Shown here piece after piece: positions 22,006-32,454 of a DNA stretch of 64,000 nt. Location: assembly GCF_037975245.1 (NCBI RefSeq), contig NC_092572.1, forward strand, positions 15,754,269-15,818,268. The letters are read 5' to 3'. Position numbers and translations under genes: made by a program. A model generated the notes under the pieces. That model searched no databases and was not told the DNA's origin. It was given only the letters and a program-made list of their open reading frames with translations. The DNA is from Apostichopus japonicus (lineage: Eukaryota; Echinodermata; Holothuroidea; Aspidochirotida; Stichopodidae). Position 1 is the stretch's first letter. Every line of letters starts with the position of its first letter.

Positions 22006-22330
22006 TCTACTTTTCCTTGTGTGTTATTGCTAGTGTACATTTGTCTGCTATTACTTGTTCATTTTGCGTCTGTAACCTGATGATGAAAGTCGCAACTTTC
22101 GAAACATGTCGTTCTTTTTGTATCAATTTTGGTAAATAGATGTGTATAAGTTAAAGTCTGTGGTGTTTTCAATTTTTTTATTATCGAGATTTGTGCTAGG
22201 TAGACCATTTGGAAATATTCTCTGTTCTATATTAAAATTGGCAATCAAGACCACCATTACATTCTGTTTAGCCGCGTGGGGTGAAAATACTACTGCTAGA
22301 GACATGACCAAGTTAAGTAGTTTCTAAAGC

Positions 22331-22925
22331 AAGGAAAGTTTGTCAGTCACATGACCTCAGTTCAGTAGATGAGTTGCTTGTCAGAGTATCACAGAGTAAT
22401 ATGAAGTCAATCATGTCATCCCAACATCCTCTGGGGCATCGGGTAGATTACAGCAATCAAACAGGCAGACTAATTGTCATGAGATGCTGAACCGAGAGAT
22501 ACAGACGTTCTTTCTTGCAAAGGGCTATTCTCAATCTTGCCAATGAATTATGTAGGAAATAGGCCAAATATATGTGTCAGAACATGGACCTAGTAGTCTT
22601 AAATTTTCGTTTTAGGAATCAGATGTATTTTCGATGTATTTATGATTGTTTTATTGTCTGTTTTACTGAGATGGACTGAATGCCAACTTTTATGGTCAAT
22701 AAATTTCTTATATCTGAAATATCAAAAGCGCTTTATCAACATGTTTAGAATGCCTTGCAAAGTACTACAGTGGAAATCATTTATATTGCCAAAAGCATTC
22801 ATTTGTATGCAAGAGGGGCAGGAAGTACACATTTCCATGTATGCCAAATGCTGTAAAGGGTTCTCTGCTAATATCCCACACTGACAGCAGGAAGCTAAAC
22901 AAAATATCTGAGACACCCACCTGCA
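22331..22925. other. No gene recognised
   Basis: AT-rich. Open frames around 22640-22880 have no domain I know. It lies between a LINE fragment and possible Mutator-like remains. Confidence 0.35.
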
Positions 22926-22929
22926 GCAA

Positions 22930-23270
22930 ATGATTATGGTCCACTTGTTTCGAGACTTCCACTCAAAAGCAGATGTCATCAATAAGGCTTTCACTGTGAC
23001 CAATCCAAAACATAGTACCACACTTTCGTGCATTGGTCAGTACAGGGACTACAGTTCCATACACATAACATATAATGTGCCTGAAGAGTCCATAGCCAGG
23101 AAGATGGAAGCTGCAGTATTAAAGGTGAGCTCAAATAGTCCATGTATCCAGACTCTGAAATAGATGCCAAGAAAACAGCAATGTGCTGAATTACGTAAGA
23201 GATCGAGGCAGAGCATACAGATGGAGGAGAGCACAACTCAGAGAGAGAAAGTACAAGCTACATGGTAGAA
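22930..23270 (+). pseudogene. Possible C-terminal remains of Mutator-like transposase
   Basis: A frame reading HSTTLSCIGQYRDYSSIHIT then ESIARKMEAAVLKVSSNSP is followed, after a stop and frame changes, by RKRSRQSIQMEEST and basic segments. Invertebrate Mutator-like proteins end with H-A(I/V)H--N-G---SI--KLEA-G---S-GS and a basic tail, which is weakly similar. If right, the transposase at 19774 was split by the LINE/Penelope insertions. The assignment is weak. Confidence 0.28.
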
Positions 23271-23442
23271 CTAAAAACATAAACCAGTCCAGTATCTATA
23301 AGAAAGATCAACTGATTCATGACCAGTTACTCTAGGATGAAAAACTACACTGATGATGAAGATGACAATATTTATCAGTGATGCCAGTAATTTGTAAACT
23401 TAGTCTATCCACACTCACTGTTATGAGTTAGAACAGTATCAC

Positions 23443-23846
23443 TCAGTCAGGGAAGTAGGCAATCAAGCTGATGACCATAAACTTGGCAAGTGCCATCGAA
23501 CTTTCAAGGCTTTCTGCTGTGTTGCACTGCAAGATACTGTTGAGAGATGTGACACCTCTCTCCACATGTAGGCTGTTGTGGCATATGTAGGAGATGTCAA
23601 ATGGTTTGGTCCTTAAGATTTCTTTACTTTGCACAATACTTTGAAGAGCATATATGTCAGAATGTGGACTCTGCTGCCTCTTCTCTTAGCTGCCAGGTTT
23701 AGCATTGTGAAAATAATGCCATATGCTGGTGCCCCTGGCTTACTGATGGTGTAGGCACCTGTCCACATTCTGCATCCCTCTGTGTAACTTGCTGGGGCTG
23801 ATGTATGTTTTGCCAACTTTTCATTTATGTCATCAGCCCATGCCAT
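23443..23846 (-). pseudogene. Broken His-Me finger homing-endonuclease-like gene
   Basis: On the minus strand, frame 23846-23613 reads GCRMWTGAYTISKPGAPAYG. After a frameshift near 23630, frame 23634-23443 reads FDISYICHNSLHVERGVTSL, then LNSILQCNTAE. The pair GC-(L/M)WTG------YG and (V/I)SH-CHN--C-N--HLSLE---N--R--C is the zinc-binding loop and H-H-N region of I-PpoI-like homing endonucleases, known as scattered genes in invertebrates. Several zinc-ligand cysteines are replaced (for example L-H-V where L-C-V/I is usual), so it is probably dead. It would have been a single-exon DNA-cutting enzyme. Confidence 0.55.
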
Positions 23847-23849
23847 CCA

Positions 23850-25190
23850 ATCTTGGTCTGAAATTGCAAAGGTGTGAGCTTTCCAGTTACATATTTCTAA
23901 ATGTATATAGGCCTAAGCTTATTCTGAATGCAGCTTGGGGCTCAGTTCAGCTGATTCTTACACCACATTGAGTAGTAATATATGCTTTTAAACTTCTGTC
24001 GCTTTTGCTCTGCTACACTGCACAGAAGTAGGCTACTCACCAGATCTACAACTTCCCTATCAAATAAGCTACATGTACTACTTAGTGAGTGTAAGTCTGT
24101 GATGGTATAAGCTCTGAGGTGATGGGTATTACTTTCACTTTTCCCCTTTGAGGTAGCTGAGAGGTTTTTCACACCTACCCATGCAATCATCCCATTCTTT
24201 ATCATAAAGTTGAAATTTGATTTCTTCTTGAATATGAAACTTTTTCCTAATTTTAAGTTGCTAACTCTTCAAACTTAACAACTTGCTTCTGTTCTTTTAT
24301 GGTGAGATCATAGATGTGAGGAGTTCATAAATACTGATTTAGTTTCAGAACCAATTCTACATGTTAATCTTCTTACAACTGTTTATTCAACATCTATGAG
24401 AAAAGGTTTCCTCATGTAAGTGAATGAGGTGTCAATGTTCCAAAAGTTTATTGAACCTTTCGGTCCAGCACATTTTTGGCATTTATATGTAAAATTCCAC
24501 CTGTTTTCTGCCATACTTCCTCTGTGGGAAATGGTGTAGTGCAACCCTGCATTTCTGTACTGTAAAGAAAGAAAAAATAGATAACTAAAATCCTGGTTAT
24601 CAGTACTGAAGGGCTCATTTATTAAAATTACAATTCATTATTCTTAATCGTAGTTAACCATAAACATAGATTGAAATACAGATCTTGTCTCTTACTATTT
24701 TTATAACCAGAACTGCATGTGGATTCCTAACATAGTTAACGATCAGCTATCTGCAGTATTCTGTTCGTAAAGTGTTTGTGTAATGCGGCTGAGCAAGAGT
24801 CTTTCCAGTAAAGCTGTTGGAAAAGGGAAGACCACTAATGGAGTAAATGAAAACAATTAAATGATACCTTAAATAACTGTTGACCAGCTGATAAACATAT
24901 TTATATTTTAAATGCAATTTCCCCAGATTAGTGATAGTAATATACCTAACATGTGTTCATCCGTGGGTGGGAAAGCAATTATTTACTCTGTCACTGTGAA
25001 TTTCCCTCATGCAGTGGCATTGCTGGCATGACTCTTGCTCAATCGTGTTCGTGTTACATTTGCAAAGAAAAAGTTAAGATTACCTTCTAAAAGGTTAAGT
25101 TAACCTTAAAAGAGCTAGTTCAAAAAGGTTAAGAAGGTTGGCTTCTGCAATTGCGTAGGCCTACAGCACACATACTTATGCTTGACCTTA
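23850..25190. other. No gene recognised
   Basis: AT-rich sequence with a few 60-90-codon frames lacking known domains. On the minus strand near 24380-24560 a frame with AENRWNFTYKCQKCAGPKGS has two close cysteines but is too short to assign. Confidence 0.35.
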
Positions 25191-25620
25191 TTAGTTTAGA
25201 TTAGTTTAGTAAAGAAAAAGGATCAGGAGGGACACTCAAGTCCCCATCAAAGACCCTATAGGAGATGGAAGAAAACTGATGACACAAACGATCAGACCCG
25301 ATTACAATGCTTAAAGTGCTTGTCCAAAGCATTCTTAAACCCATTCACACTACAGTACTTGCAAGTACAATTTTCTCAGGCAAACCATTCCACTCATTCA
25401 CGACCCTATTAGAAAAAAATTTATGCCGAATATTAATGCTACTTTGTGACTTGTGGAGTTTAAGACAATGACATCTGGTACAACCACTATCAGCAAACAT
25501 GAAAAAGTCAGTGACTATCAAGATACTTAATAAAGATATCACTTTTATGAAACCTACGTTTGAGTTGAATCTTGGTCTTGGTCACTGCATAATCTAGATC
25601 TATGGGAAGACTGTCCATGA
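25190..25620 (-). mobile_element. L2/CR1-type LINE C-terminal and 3' end fragment
   Basis: The frame 25542-25345 reads GCTRCHCLKLHKSQSSINIR then HKFFSNRVVNEWNGLPEKIV. This is the conserved end of many CR1/L2-type ORF2 proteins (TRGH-LKL-K---R-NIR--FFS-RVV--WN-LPE-VV). Upstream sequence to about 25620 (KTKIQLKRRFHKSD) fits the same protein. The rest of the element is missing. Confidence 0.65.
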
Positions 25621-27050
25621 ACTTGTGTTTGAGTTACTTTATTTCTCGGAAATTTAGTGACTCTAGCCCTGACTCGTTGCATAACTGGTAATAGTTCCTG
25701 AAAACTCAACATGAATTGAATATGAACCACTGAATCAAGAACTACTGGAGACTAATAATTCTTCACATCCTTGGCTAGATGAAGTAATGGTTTCTAATAC
25801 AAACGGTATACTTTATCAATCCCGTTCTTGAACCATTGGCCAGAAAATTGTGTCCTTTCTGGAGAGAAGTATTGAAGGAGAACCGGACTGATGGTGTGCT
25901 ATTTATAATAATCCCTCTGCCTAATACAAATACCAAAGTATTTAATTAAAAAATAGTGAATTGCACATAAAGCTCCTAAGGCGACATCTTTGCTCTAGGT
26001 AAATTTAACTCTTTTCACAACACTTAGGACAACATAGAATAAACTCACCACTCAGGGCGACAATGGTGATTTAGTGTAATTTCGTCACACTTGGCGATTA
26101 AATACAATTAACTAGTTAATTAATTTCACATATACATGTCACCCTATGTGAAATTAACTTTTTCCACAACACTTAATAAATTAATAAATTGTGAAAGACA
26201 TAACACCAGAGATCTACAGTCAATATGAAAAGATGCCTGTATACAGTATTTAGAACTGCTTAATGGGATCATTTCAACTCGAGCTGGATTCTAAACCTGA
26301 AAATTTCCAACGTATGAATTCTGGCCATTAACTTACATCACTAATAGTTTCAGAATTTGACTACTGTTCATTTGTCAGTTTATTGAGTTATCGTAATGAC
26401 AGGCTTTTAGCATTACACTCATAAACACACATACTGCTACTTCACAAAAATGCATTGTGTTACATATTGAAACAATTTTACATAACACAAAACAGCATGG
26501 AATGAAAACAATATGACAAAAACAGGGAGTTTGCAGGAACTCACCAGGACTCACAAAAGCCTTCAAGATCTTTGCAATCTAGACACACCTCAAGGTGCCC
26601 CTGCATACTCAAGCATGACATATAGCCCTTGTTACTAGGATATATTGGAATTACTGGATATGAGTTTGCCCGACAGTGCCAAGTCTCATTGCAGGAAGTC
26701 CACTTCATCTCATTTGTTGTATGTAAGAAGAAGTACTTGGAAAGGAAAAAAAGTTACTCATTACAACAATGTTGCATTTCTATTGCAATTTCCATTTGTT
26801 CCTTTACCCTCTGGATTATCAGGTATAAATGAAAACTTTCATTCAGCTTTCACTTAAAATTATCAGAATTACTATTAAGAGCAACAAACTTATAAATCAG
26901 ATACAGACTATCATCTAAACCCAGCCTTACAAAATGTGCATCCTCATTGTATTGATGCAAGTTTATCAGTCAGATCTAACTGGTGCCATGATACCTCTTT
27001 TAATAATGAATAATTCCCTGCAAACCTAAGCAAATTCCCAATCAGTTTCA
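25621..27050. other. No gene recognised
   Basis: AT-rich. A short repeated phrase (AACTCTTTTCACAACACTTA near 26007 and a close copy near 26157) flanks about 150 bp, suggesting an old duplication or MITE remnant. No coding exon is recognised. Confidence 0.35.
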
Positions 27051-27057
27051 ATGTTAA

Positions 27058-28785
27058 AGGTAGTCTGTATATGCCCCAAATTATAGGATGCTATAATTGC
27101 TAGAAGTTTTTAACAAGTTACTTTCATGTAGGCCCTTAGTCCAAATTGTTCTCAGACATTCTTAATGAACACACAAGATGACTGAATGTCCCTGTGAGGT
27201 AAATTTCCTCAAAAGTTGTAATAAAATCATTTTAGAATTTTGACCAAAGGTGACCAAATTTGAATATTTGGGCCAACATGGCATAAATTTAAATGATACA
27301 TTGAAAAGTTCACTTATTTTTTGGGGGGTTGCTTTGATGCTTTTCACAGAACGATCTATATCTCTTACTCATCTAAAAGTTTGCACTGGCTTTGGTTACA
27401 GGAAGTGCATGATGATGTGTAAACTGCACCAAGGAATTCTAATGCATCCTCCTGTGCAGTTGAATCAAACTCTGGAAGAATCTGTTTCAACCTTGCGAGA
27501 CAGGAGGCCCATGAAGTTCAGGTTGAAATTGCTTGGAAGAGAGCTTTGATTACTTCCATTAATTCAGAGCTATGTCCATCATAGTGTTGAATGATGCTGC
27601 AAAGAAGCTATAAAAGAAGGAAAATTTAGATTTGTAGAAAATCTACATCTGACATGGGTGGCTCATCAATATAAGTGGAAAAGTTTAGGGTTGCAGCCTT
27701 CATTTGTATCTATTTTTTTATGATTGCTTGATGTTTCAAAGCACTTTCTTGGAAGTCTGTCACTAGCTTCTGTAGCTGAAGAGTTACTCTCATGAAGTAA
27801 AATGATAAACACATCATATCTTAATAACCATTTGTTGGAATATGCTTCTGGGAGAAAGGAGTAGAGGTATCATGAACTTGACAAAGAGAGTGCCCATGTT
27901 GGAAATCTAGTATATTTGGGGGATAATAAAACTTAAAACCTTCATTGTTGAAGTGAAAATTATGATATTCAATTGAGGAATAAGTGCCAATCCTTGGGAT
28001 GGGGTTGGAACATCACAAAATGCCCCTTGCAATTGTGCCCATATAGGTTGGGATTTTCCCTTCTCCAGGCATAGGAGTTTGTCAAGGATATGGTCCTGGC
28101 ACAGTAAAAGTCTTCCATTTTTCAACATTTCCAGGTGGGGAGGATCAAGTCACATGAAGTCTTGCACCTCCGTAGCTTGCAATCCCTGCCTTAATGAATT
28201 TATTTCTAAAGCTGCATGGGTTGTCTTAGGTTACTTGCCTTTACAGTAACAGGATTGCTTTGTTCCTGAAATAAAAACATTTAACAATATTTAATATGAC
28301 TTTTCGAGCATGGCCAGTGATTTTCCACGATCAAGAAATTCACAATAACATGGATCTATATCCATAAAATAATGAAACGGAAAACTCAATTTGAAATAGA
28401 AAAACCAGTATTCTTTGCAAGAGTTGGATATATATGTAATAACTGTGGGGCTGTATTGACCTTGATCATGTTTCTCCCTGTAAGAAGGTAACATATATTG
28501 TGAAAGAGAAATATAGAACATAGGTTGGGGTGGGAAATTGTGCAGGGGGGCAGAGGTTTGTTTGGCCCCAAATATGCCAAAAGTTCCAATACGGTCACAT
28601 TTGGTCAACATTTTAAACTGTTGTCATTACCACCCGGGAGGAAATTTACCTCACTGAGACATTCAGTCATCTTTTGTGTTCATTTCGAATGTCTGAGACC
28701 AATCTGGAAATAAGAATCTCAAGGAATGTAATTTTTGAAATCTTCAGAAAAGTATGCTATAATTTGTTGCCTATACAGACTACCT
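27058..28785. mobile_element. TTAA-flanked DNA transposon with long inverted repeats
   Basis: TTAA lies at 27054-27057 and 28786-28789. The termini read AGGTAGTCTGTATA inwards from each side. Similarity extends, with gaps, over about 230-270 bp per arm: for example 27129-27290 matches the reverse complement of 28565-28720, including GAGGTAAATTTCCTCA. TTAA targets are used by Kolobok and piggyBac; the AGG- terminus favours Kolobok over the CCY- ends usual for piggyBac. No transposase is readable inside. Confidence 0.72.
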
Positions 28786-28789
28786 TTAA

Positions 28790-30080
28790 TTCAAATTTCT
28801 TTTATTGGATATTTGAATCATATTCAAACTTGGGCTGCTAACCTCATCTGGTGTGTTCGTACTGATGATACTGGCTGCAAGTTCCTGAAATATAGAATAA
28901 TTAAATTTATGGATTACATGCAACAGCTATATTCAAAAACCTATCACAGCACAGGTCAGCAATTATTTGTGTAAGTACACTGTGGATAAGTTCATATGTA
29001 TATCGATTCCTTTTGTTAAAAAATTCTTTCTTGCAATAAAAAATTCAAACGCTCCGAGACATTTATTGGATATTGAATACAAATTTGCATTTTTTTCTTT
29101 GTTAATTAAGGAATATGTTAGTACATAGAGGTCATACCAAATTCAAGATCAGATGAAATTTAAGTCGGTCAATATCAGTCCCTATTCTGGAAATTTATGC
29201 CTCTATGAGGATTTCTGTGATGATAGAATCAATGTTGATGAAAGAATAAATGTGACTTCATGCAGTGTTTTACAACCTGTATAAAATTAATACTCCAACC
29301 ACACATGCAAAGTGCAATGTGGTTCCCAGCTACACCACTCTTTGGGAAATGGTAATTTGATGGCTGTTCTTGCTGCAAACTCAGTCTAGACAGTGTGTTA
29401 GATTATCAACTCAGCCAACTTTGGTCAAGTTCCTGATATTGTCGGCTGCAAGCCAGGAATCTCATTGGGTTGCTGCCACCACCATGAAGATTTAAGCAGT
29501 ATATCATTTCTCCTATAACAACAACATTGGAATGGTAAAGCAACATTACCGTAATGATGCTATATCGCAATTCCCTTTTGAATTAAGTAATATGTTAAGG
29601 GACATTTTCTTAATATTTAGTTTGTTCAATATATGAAAAATCAACCAAGGTAAAATGCATTATGGTTTCCATGATGTAACATGAGTAATTTATGTATGCG
29701 TTTGTTTGTGTGTGGGGGGAGGGAAGGGGGTTTGCACACACTTAATAGTAATTAAGGCTCTACAAATATTAGAAAAAGCTGGAAATGATGATTGAGATGC
29801 AACAAACATGGGCGAAAGTGGAAAATATCTGCCAAGAAAACGAGACGGACCATTCCTGCAGGCTATGAGGTATCATTATGTTAAGTATAAACTCAAATGG
29901 AATAAAATTCTTCCAATTCTGTGTTTATAAGGAAATTTCAGCTGAACCTTATTTTGTCACACATCTCATCAATATGCAGCAAAATAATAGCGCTGAAAAC
30001 ATTGCATTGTGTAACCAACCTGCTCAGCACAATAAAATTTAGTCATACCACATATGGTTGGTGAGCAATTGCAGATCAGG
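28790..30080. other. No gene recognised
   Basis: AT-rich with a G-rich tract near 29713-29730. No exon, RNA gene or transposon end is recognised. Confidence 0.35.
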
Positions 30081-30083
30081 TTT

Positions 30084-30355
30084 TAATGTTAAGCCCTGCC
30101 CACTCATTTCGTTGCACGATATCTGCACCAAAAGCAATAACGACCCTCCTTAGCTCGTCATTGCTGCAAGGATCACCTCAAACCAACCTACCATTCTTCA
30201 GATTGAAGCTAACAGTTATTAATGTTAAGCCCTGCCCACTCATTTTGTTGCACAATATCTGCACCAAAAGCAATAACGACCCTCCTTAGCTCATCATTGC
30301 TGCAAGGATCACCTCAAACCAACCTACCATTCTTCAGATTGGAGCTAACAAGAGA
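30084..30355. repeat. 136-bp tandem duplication
   Basis: Units 30084-30219 and 30220-30355 are nearly identical (TAATGTTAAGCCCTGCCCAC start), differing at a handful of bases. A partial, diverged third copy begins near 30464 (GTTAACCCTGCCCACTCATT). The open frames MLSPAHSF... in both units are a by-product. Confidence 0.9.
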
Positions 30356-30910
30356 ACGTCAGCTAAAATCTATTTTGGTCCCGCCCGTTACAAACATTCA
30401 ATCAGCAGAATAAACCAGAGATTAAAAATGTTGTAATGGTCAAGCAACATGTTGATACTAGTTTCATGTTAACCCTGCCCACTCATTACCATGCATGATA
30501 GCTACACCAAAGAAAATAGTTACTATATGTGGTTTTACCAAGTTGATCTGGCAAGAAGCTAATTAGAAGTTGAACATTTAATTGCTGAGTTTCAAACTGA
30601 CATCACATAAAATTCTCCTCTCGAAACTAAGCAAATAAAATCAAATATTTGAAAACATTTGTCTGGAAACTGGAGTTTTCTAATTAACTTATTCTTCTCT
30701 CTTTTATTGTTGGCAATTATGTTTCATTTTTTAAAGCCATTGAGTCAAAATTGATTTATTGTGTGAAGACAGCTACAGCCCTTACCCTCACATAAGCCAG
30801 CACAGAACTCATCAAGTTACTGATTATTGTTAAGAGAATTATGGAGGAATCATGCCAATCAACCCCCTCTCCCGACCCCCCCCCCTCCCAAATAAAAAGA
30901 CTGTAAAGGA
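30356..30910. other. No gene recognised
   Basis: AT-rich, with a diverged third copy of the 136-bp unit at about 30464-30520 and a C-rich tract at about 30874-30890. Otherwise no feature is seen. Confidence 0.4.
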
Positions 30911-30917
30911 ATCTTAC

Positions 30918-31156
30918 TTGTGCGAAATTCTTTAAGTAAAATGGATTGAATTTCTTCTTCAAAGGAAGGCCTGTGGAACTGTTAATATGTGTGTACAGCC
31001 CTTTCTCATTCACAGCCTTGACTTCATACGGCCCAAGCCAAGAGTTTTCCAGCTTCCCTCCTCTTCGGGCAAAACCCTCTCCAGCTGTGCATCGCTGCAG
31101 CAGGAGATTCTGGTTGGACAATGGAGTCTTCAATGTCGACTGGTAACAATGGCTCT
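30918..31156 (-). pseudogene. Gypsy-integrase-derived exon 3 (C-terminal part)
   Basis: Candidate exon between an AG acceptor (31158-31157) and a GTAAGA donor (30917-30912). It opens in a frame with EPLLPVDIED, the segment that follows FGR in Ty3/gypsy integrases. It then appears in a second frame with ARRGGKLENSWLGPYEV and LYTHINSSTGLPLKKKFNPF, the GPY/F-type C-terminal module. The usual 70-100 residues between these motifs are missing and the frame changes, so there is an internal deletion. The preceding exon ends with two bases of an arginine codon that this exon completes, supporting real splicing in the past. Confidence 0.6.
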
Positions 31157-31647
31157 CTGGATATATGAAGATAATTAACAATCAATTATTCACAACACTT
31201 TGTTAACTGAAGAATAAATAAATTTTTATATATTTTATTTTCACTATTAAGACCCTGGAACCATAAATCTGAGTCACATCACATACTCAAACCAGCAGAA
31301 ATATAAAACAAAAGTATATTCTGTGCTGTTATAGGTCCAAATTGCATACCAGCCCAAAATATGATATATAACTGAAAAACAAAACCAATATCAGTGGCAT
31401 TAATTGCATGTATCTAAATTAATTGGCATGCTTTTTATAGTTTAATGAATGTTCATCTTTTGTACTTGCTATTTAGCAGTTTTTCCCAGGACCTGGGATG
31501 TGTCAAATGAGATTTTATCCTATAGAGGATCAGTGTAGCTATGCAGGATTTTTCCAAACTCTCTTGTCCCTGATTGCTTTTCTCCATATATGACCTTTAC
31601 AAATGTAAACCTCTATTCAGCAATGGTAGGTATGAATTATTACAAAC

Positions 31648-31945
31648 CTTCCAAACATCACAACGAAAGGAGAAAGACCTGTAGAACCATGTTTTGCTGT
31701 ACGGTACCCCATGAGAATGGAAGACAGTGTTTCATCCCAGTCATCTTGGTTTTGATTGACAACTTTGATGAGTGACATTTGCATTTTGCAGAGTTTGGTT
31801 GAATCTTTCATCCAGCCCATTGGTCTGTGGGTGGTAGCTGAAGGATACTCTGTGGCCCACCCCTGTCATGTCAAACAGGGACTTGTTCAGAGCATTAACA
31901 AATTCTCCTCTCTGGTCTGAGATGACAATTTTCATGCACCCAAAT
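31648..31945 (-). pseudogene. Gypsy-integrase-derived exon 2 (catalytic core, second half)
   Basis: Acceptor TTTATTTAG (AG at 31947-31946); donor AAG|GTTTGT. The first frame has FGCMKIVISDQRGEFVNAL and SYHPQTNGLDERFNQTL, carrying the second D and the E of the integrase DDE set. A second frame has DDWDETLSSILMGYRTAKHG and FVVMFGR. A single-base deletion between the frames explains the change; with it corrected, the exon length gives the phase-2 end seen at the donor. This part of a Ty3/gypsy integrase normally has no introns. Confidence 0.7.
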
Positions 31946-32289
31946 CTAAATAAATGAAAAATTAAACAAGTTGTTAAAGAACTGGTTATGAGTAATGCAG
32001 TAAACTATTGGCATCTTCAGAGTGGCCGTGTGGTTTAATCAGGAGATTCTTTTAGCACTTCTTTCAAAACAAGTAAGTTAAGCACTGACATAACACCTGG
32101 TCTTGGATGCACTGACCGTTATCCCACTAACATTTTATTAACATTAACTTATAAAACAACTTCAAGAAATTCCTGTAACCATTTGGTCGCTTTCTGAGTC
32201 ACAGGTAAAACTGAGAACAAATGCAGGTCTGCATAACTAACTTCAAAAATATGTTATGTAAAGTAAAAACAAAGTAGATGGATATATAC

Positions 32290-32447
32290 CTGGCCATGGT
32301 TTCAAACAGAAAGTTTGCAATGGTTTATGCTGTTTTGTCTCTTACAGCAACAGCCTCTGGCCATTTTGAAAAATAGTCACATAGGGTTATGATGTACTTA
32401 TTTCCATTGATGGTCTCTGCAAGGGGTCCAATCATATCCACACCCAC
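32290..32447 (-). pseudogene. Gypsy-integrase-derived exon 1 (catalytic core, first half)
   Basis: The acceptor has a long pyrimidine tract (T-rich, AG at 32449-32448) and the donor is CAG|GTATAT. The frame reads VGVDMIGPLAETINGNKYII then CDYFSKWPEAVAVRDKTA, a stop, then ANFLFETMAR. These are the first DDE strands of a Ty3/gypsy integrase (G-D-IGPL, then D-FSKW-E). The split codon at the 3' end is completed by the first base of exon 2. The in-frame TAA makes the copy a probable pseudogene. Exons 1-3 are in collinear order on the minus strand with introns of about 344 and 491 bp. Confidence 0.68.
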
Positions 32448-32454
32448 CTAAAAA

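Larger units (their letters stand above)
20321..22217 (+). mobile_element. Penelope-like retroelement with inverted terminal arm
   Basis: The element has a RT reading frame followed by a GIY-YIG-type nuclease frame. An inverted copy of its own 3' end (20321-20728) is joined to the 5'-truncated RT. TTCTCTGTTCT occurs on both sides (20311-20321 and 22218-22228), an 11-bp target duplication. Such head-to-tail or inverted partial arms are typical of Penelope-like insertions. It is inserted in a LINE fragment. Confidence 0.85.
20163..22330 (+). mobile_element. LINE C-terminal fragment, split by a Penelope-like element
   Basis: The left part (20174-20321) reads SYKYLGETITDKLEWDEHVK then NQRMFLLQKLNLFGLDQ, the usual post-RT thumb motif of non-LTR elements (YLG--ID--L-W--HI). 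The right part (from about 22218) reads ILKLAIKTTITFCLAAWG then TARDMTKLSSF, the usual sequel. The two join in order across the inserted element. Only this short C-terminal piece of the LINE survives. Confidence 0.65.
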
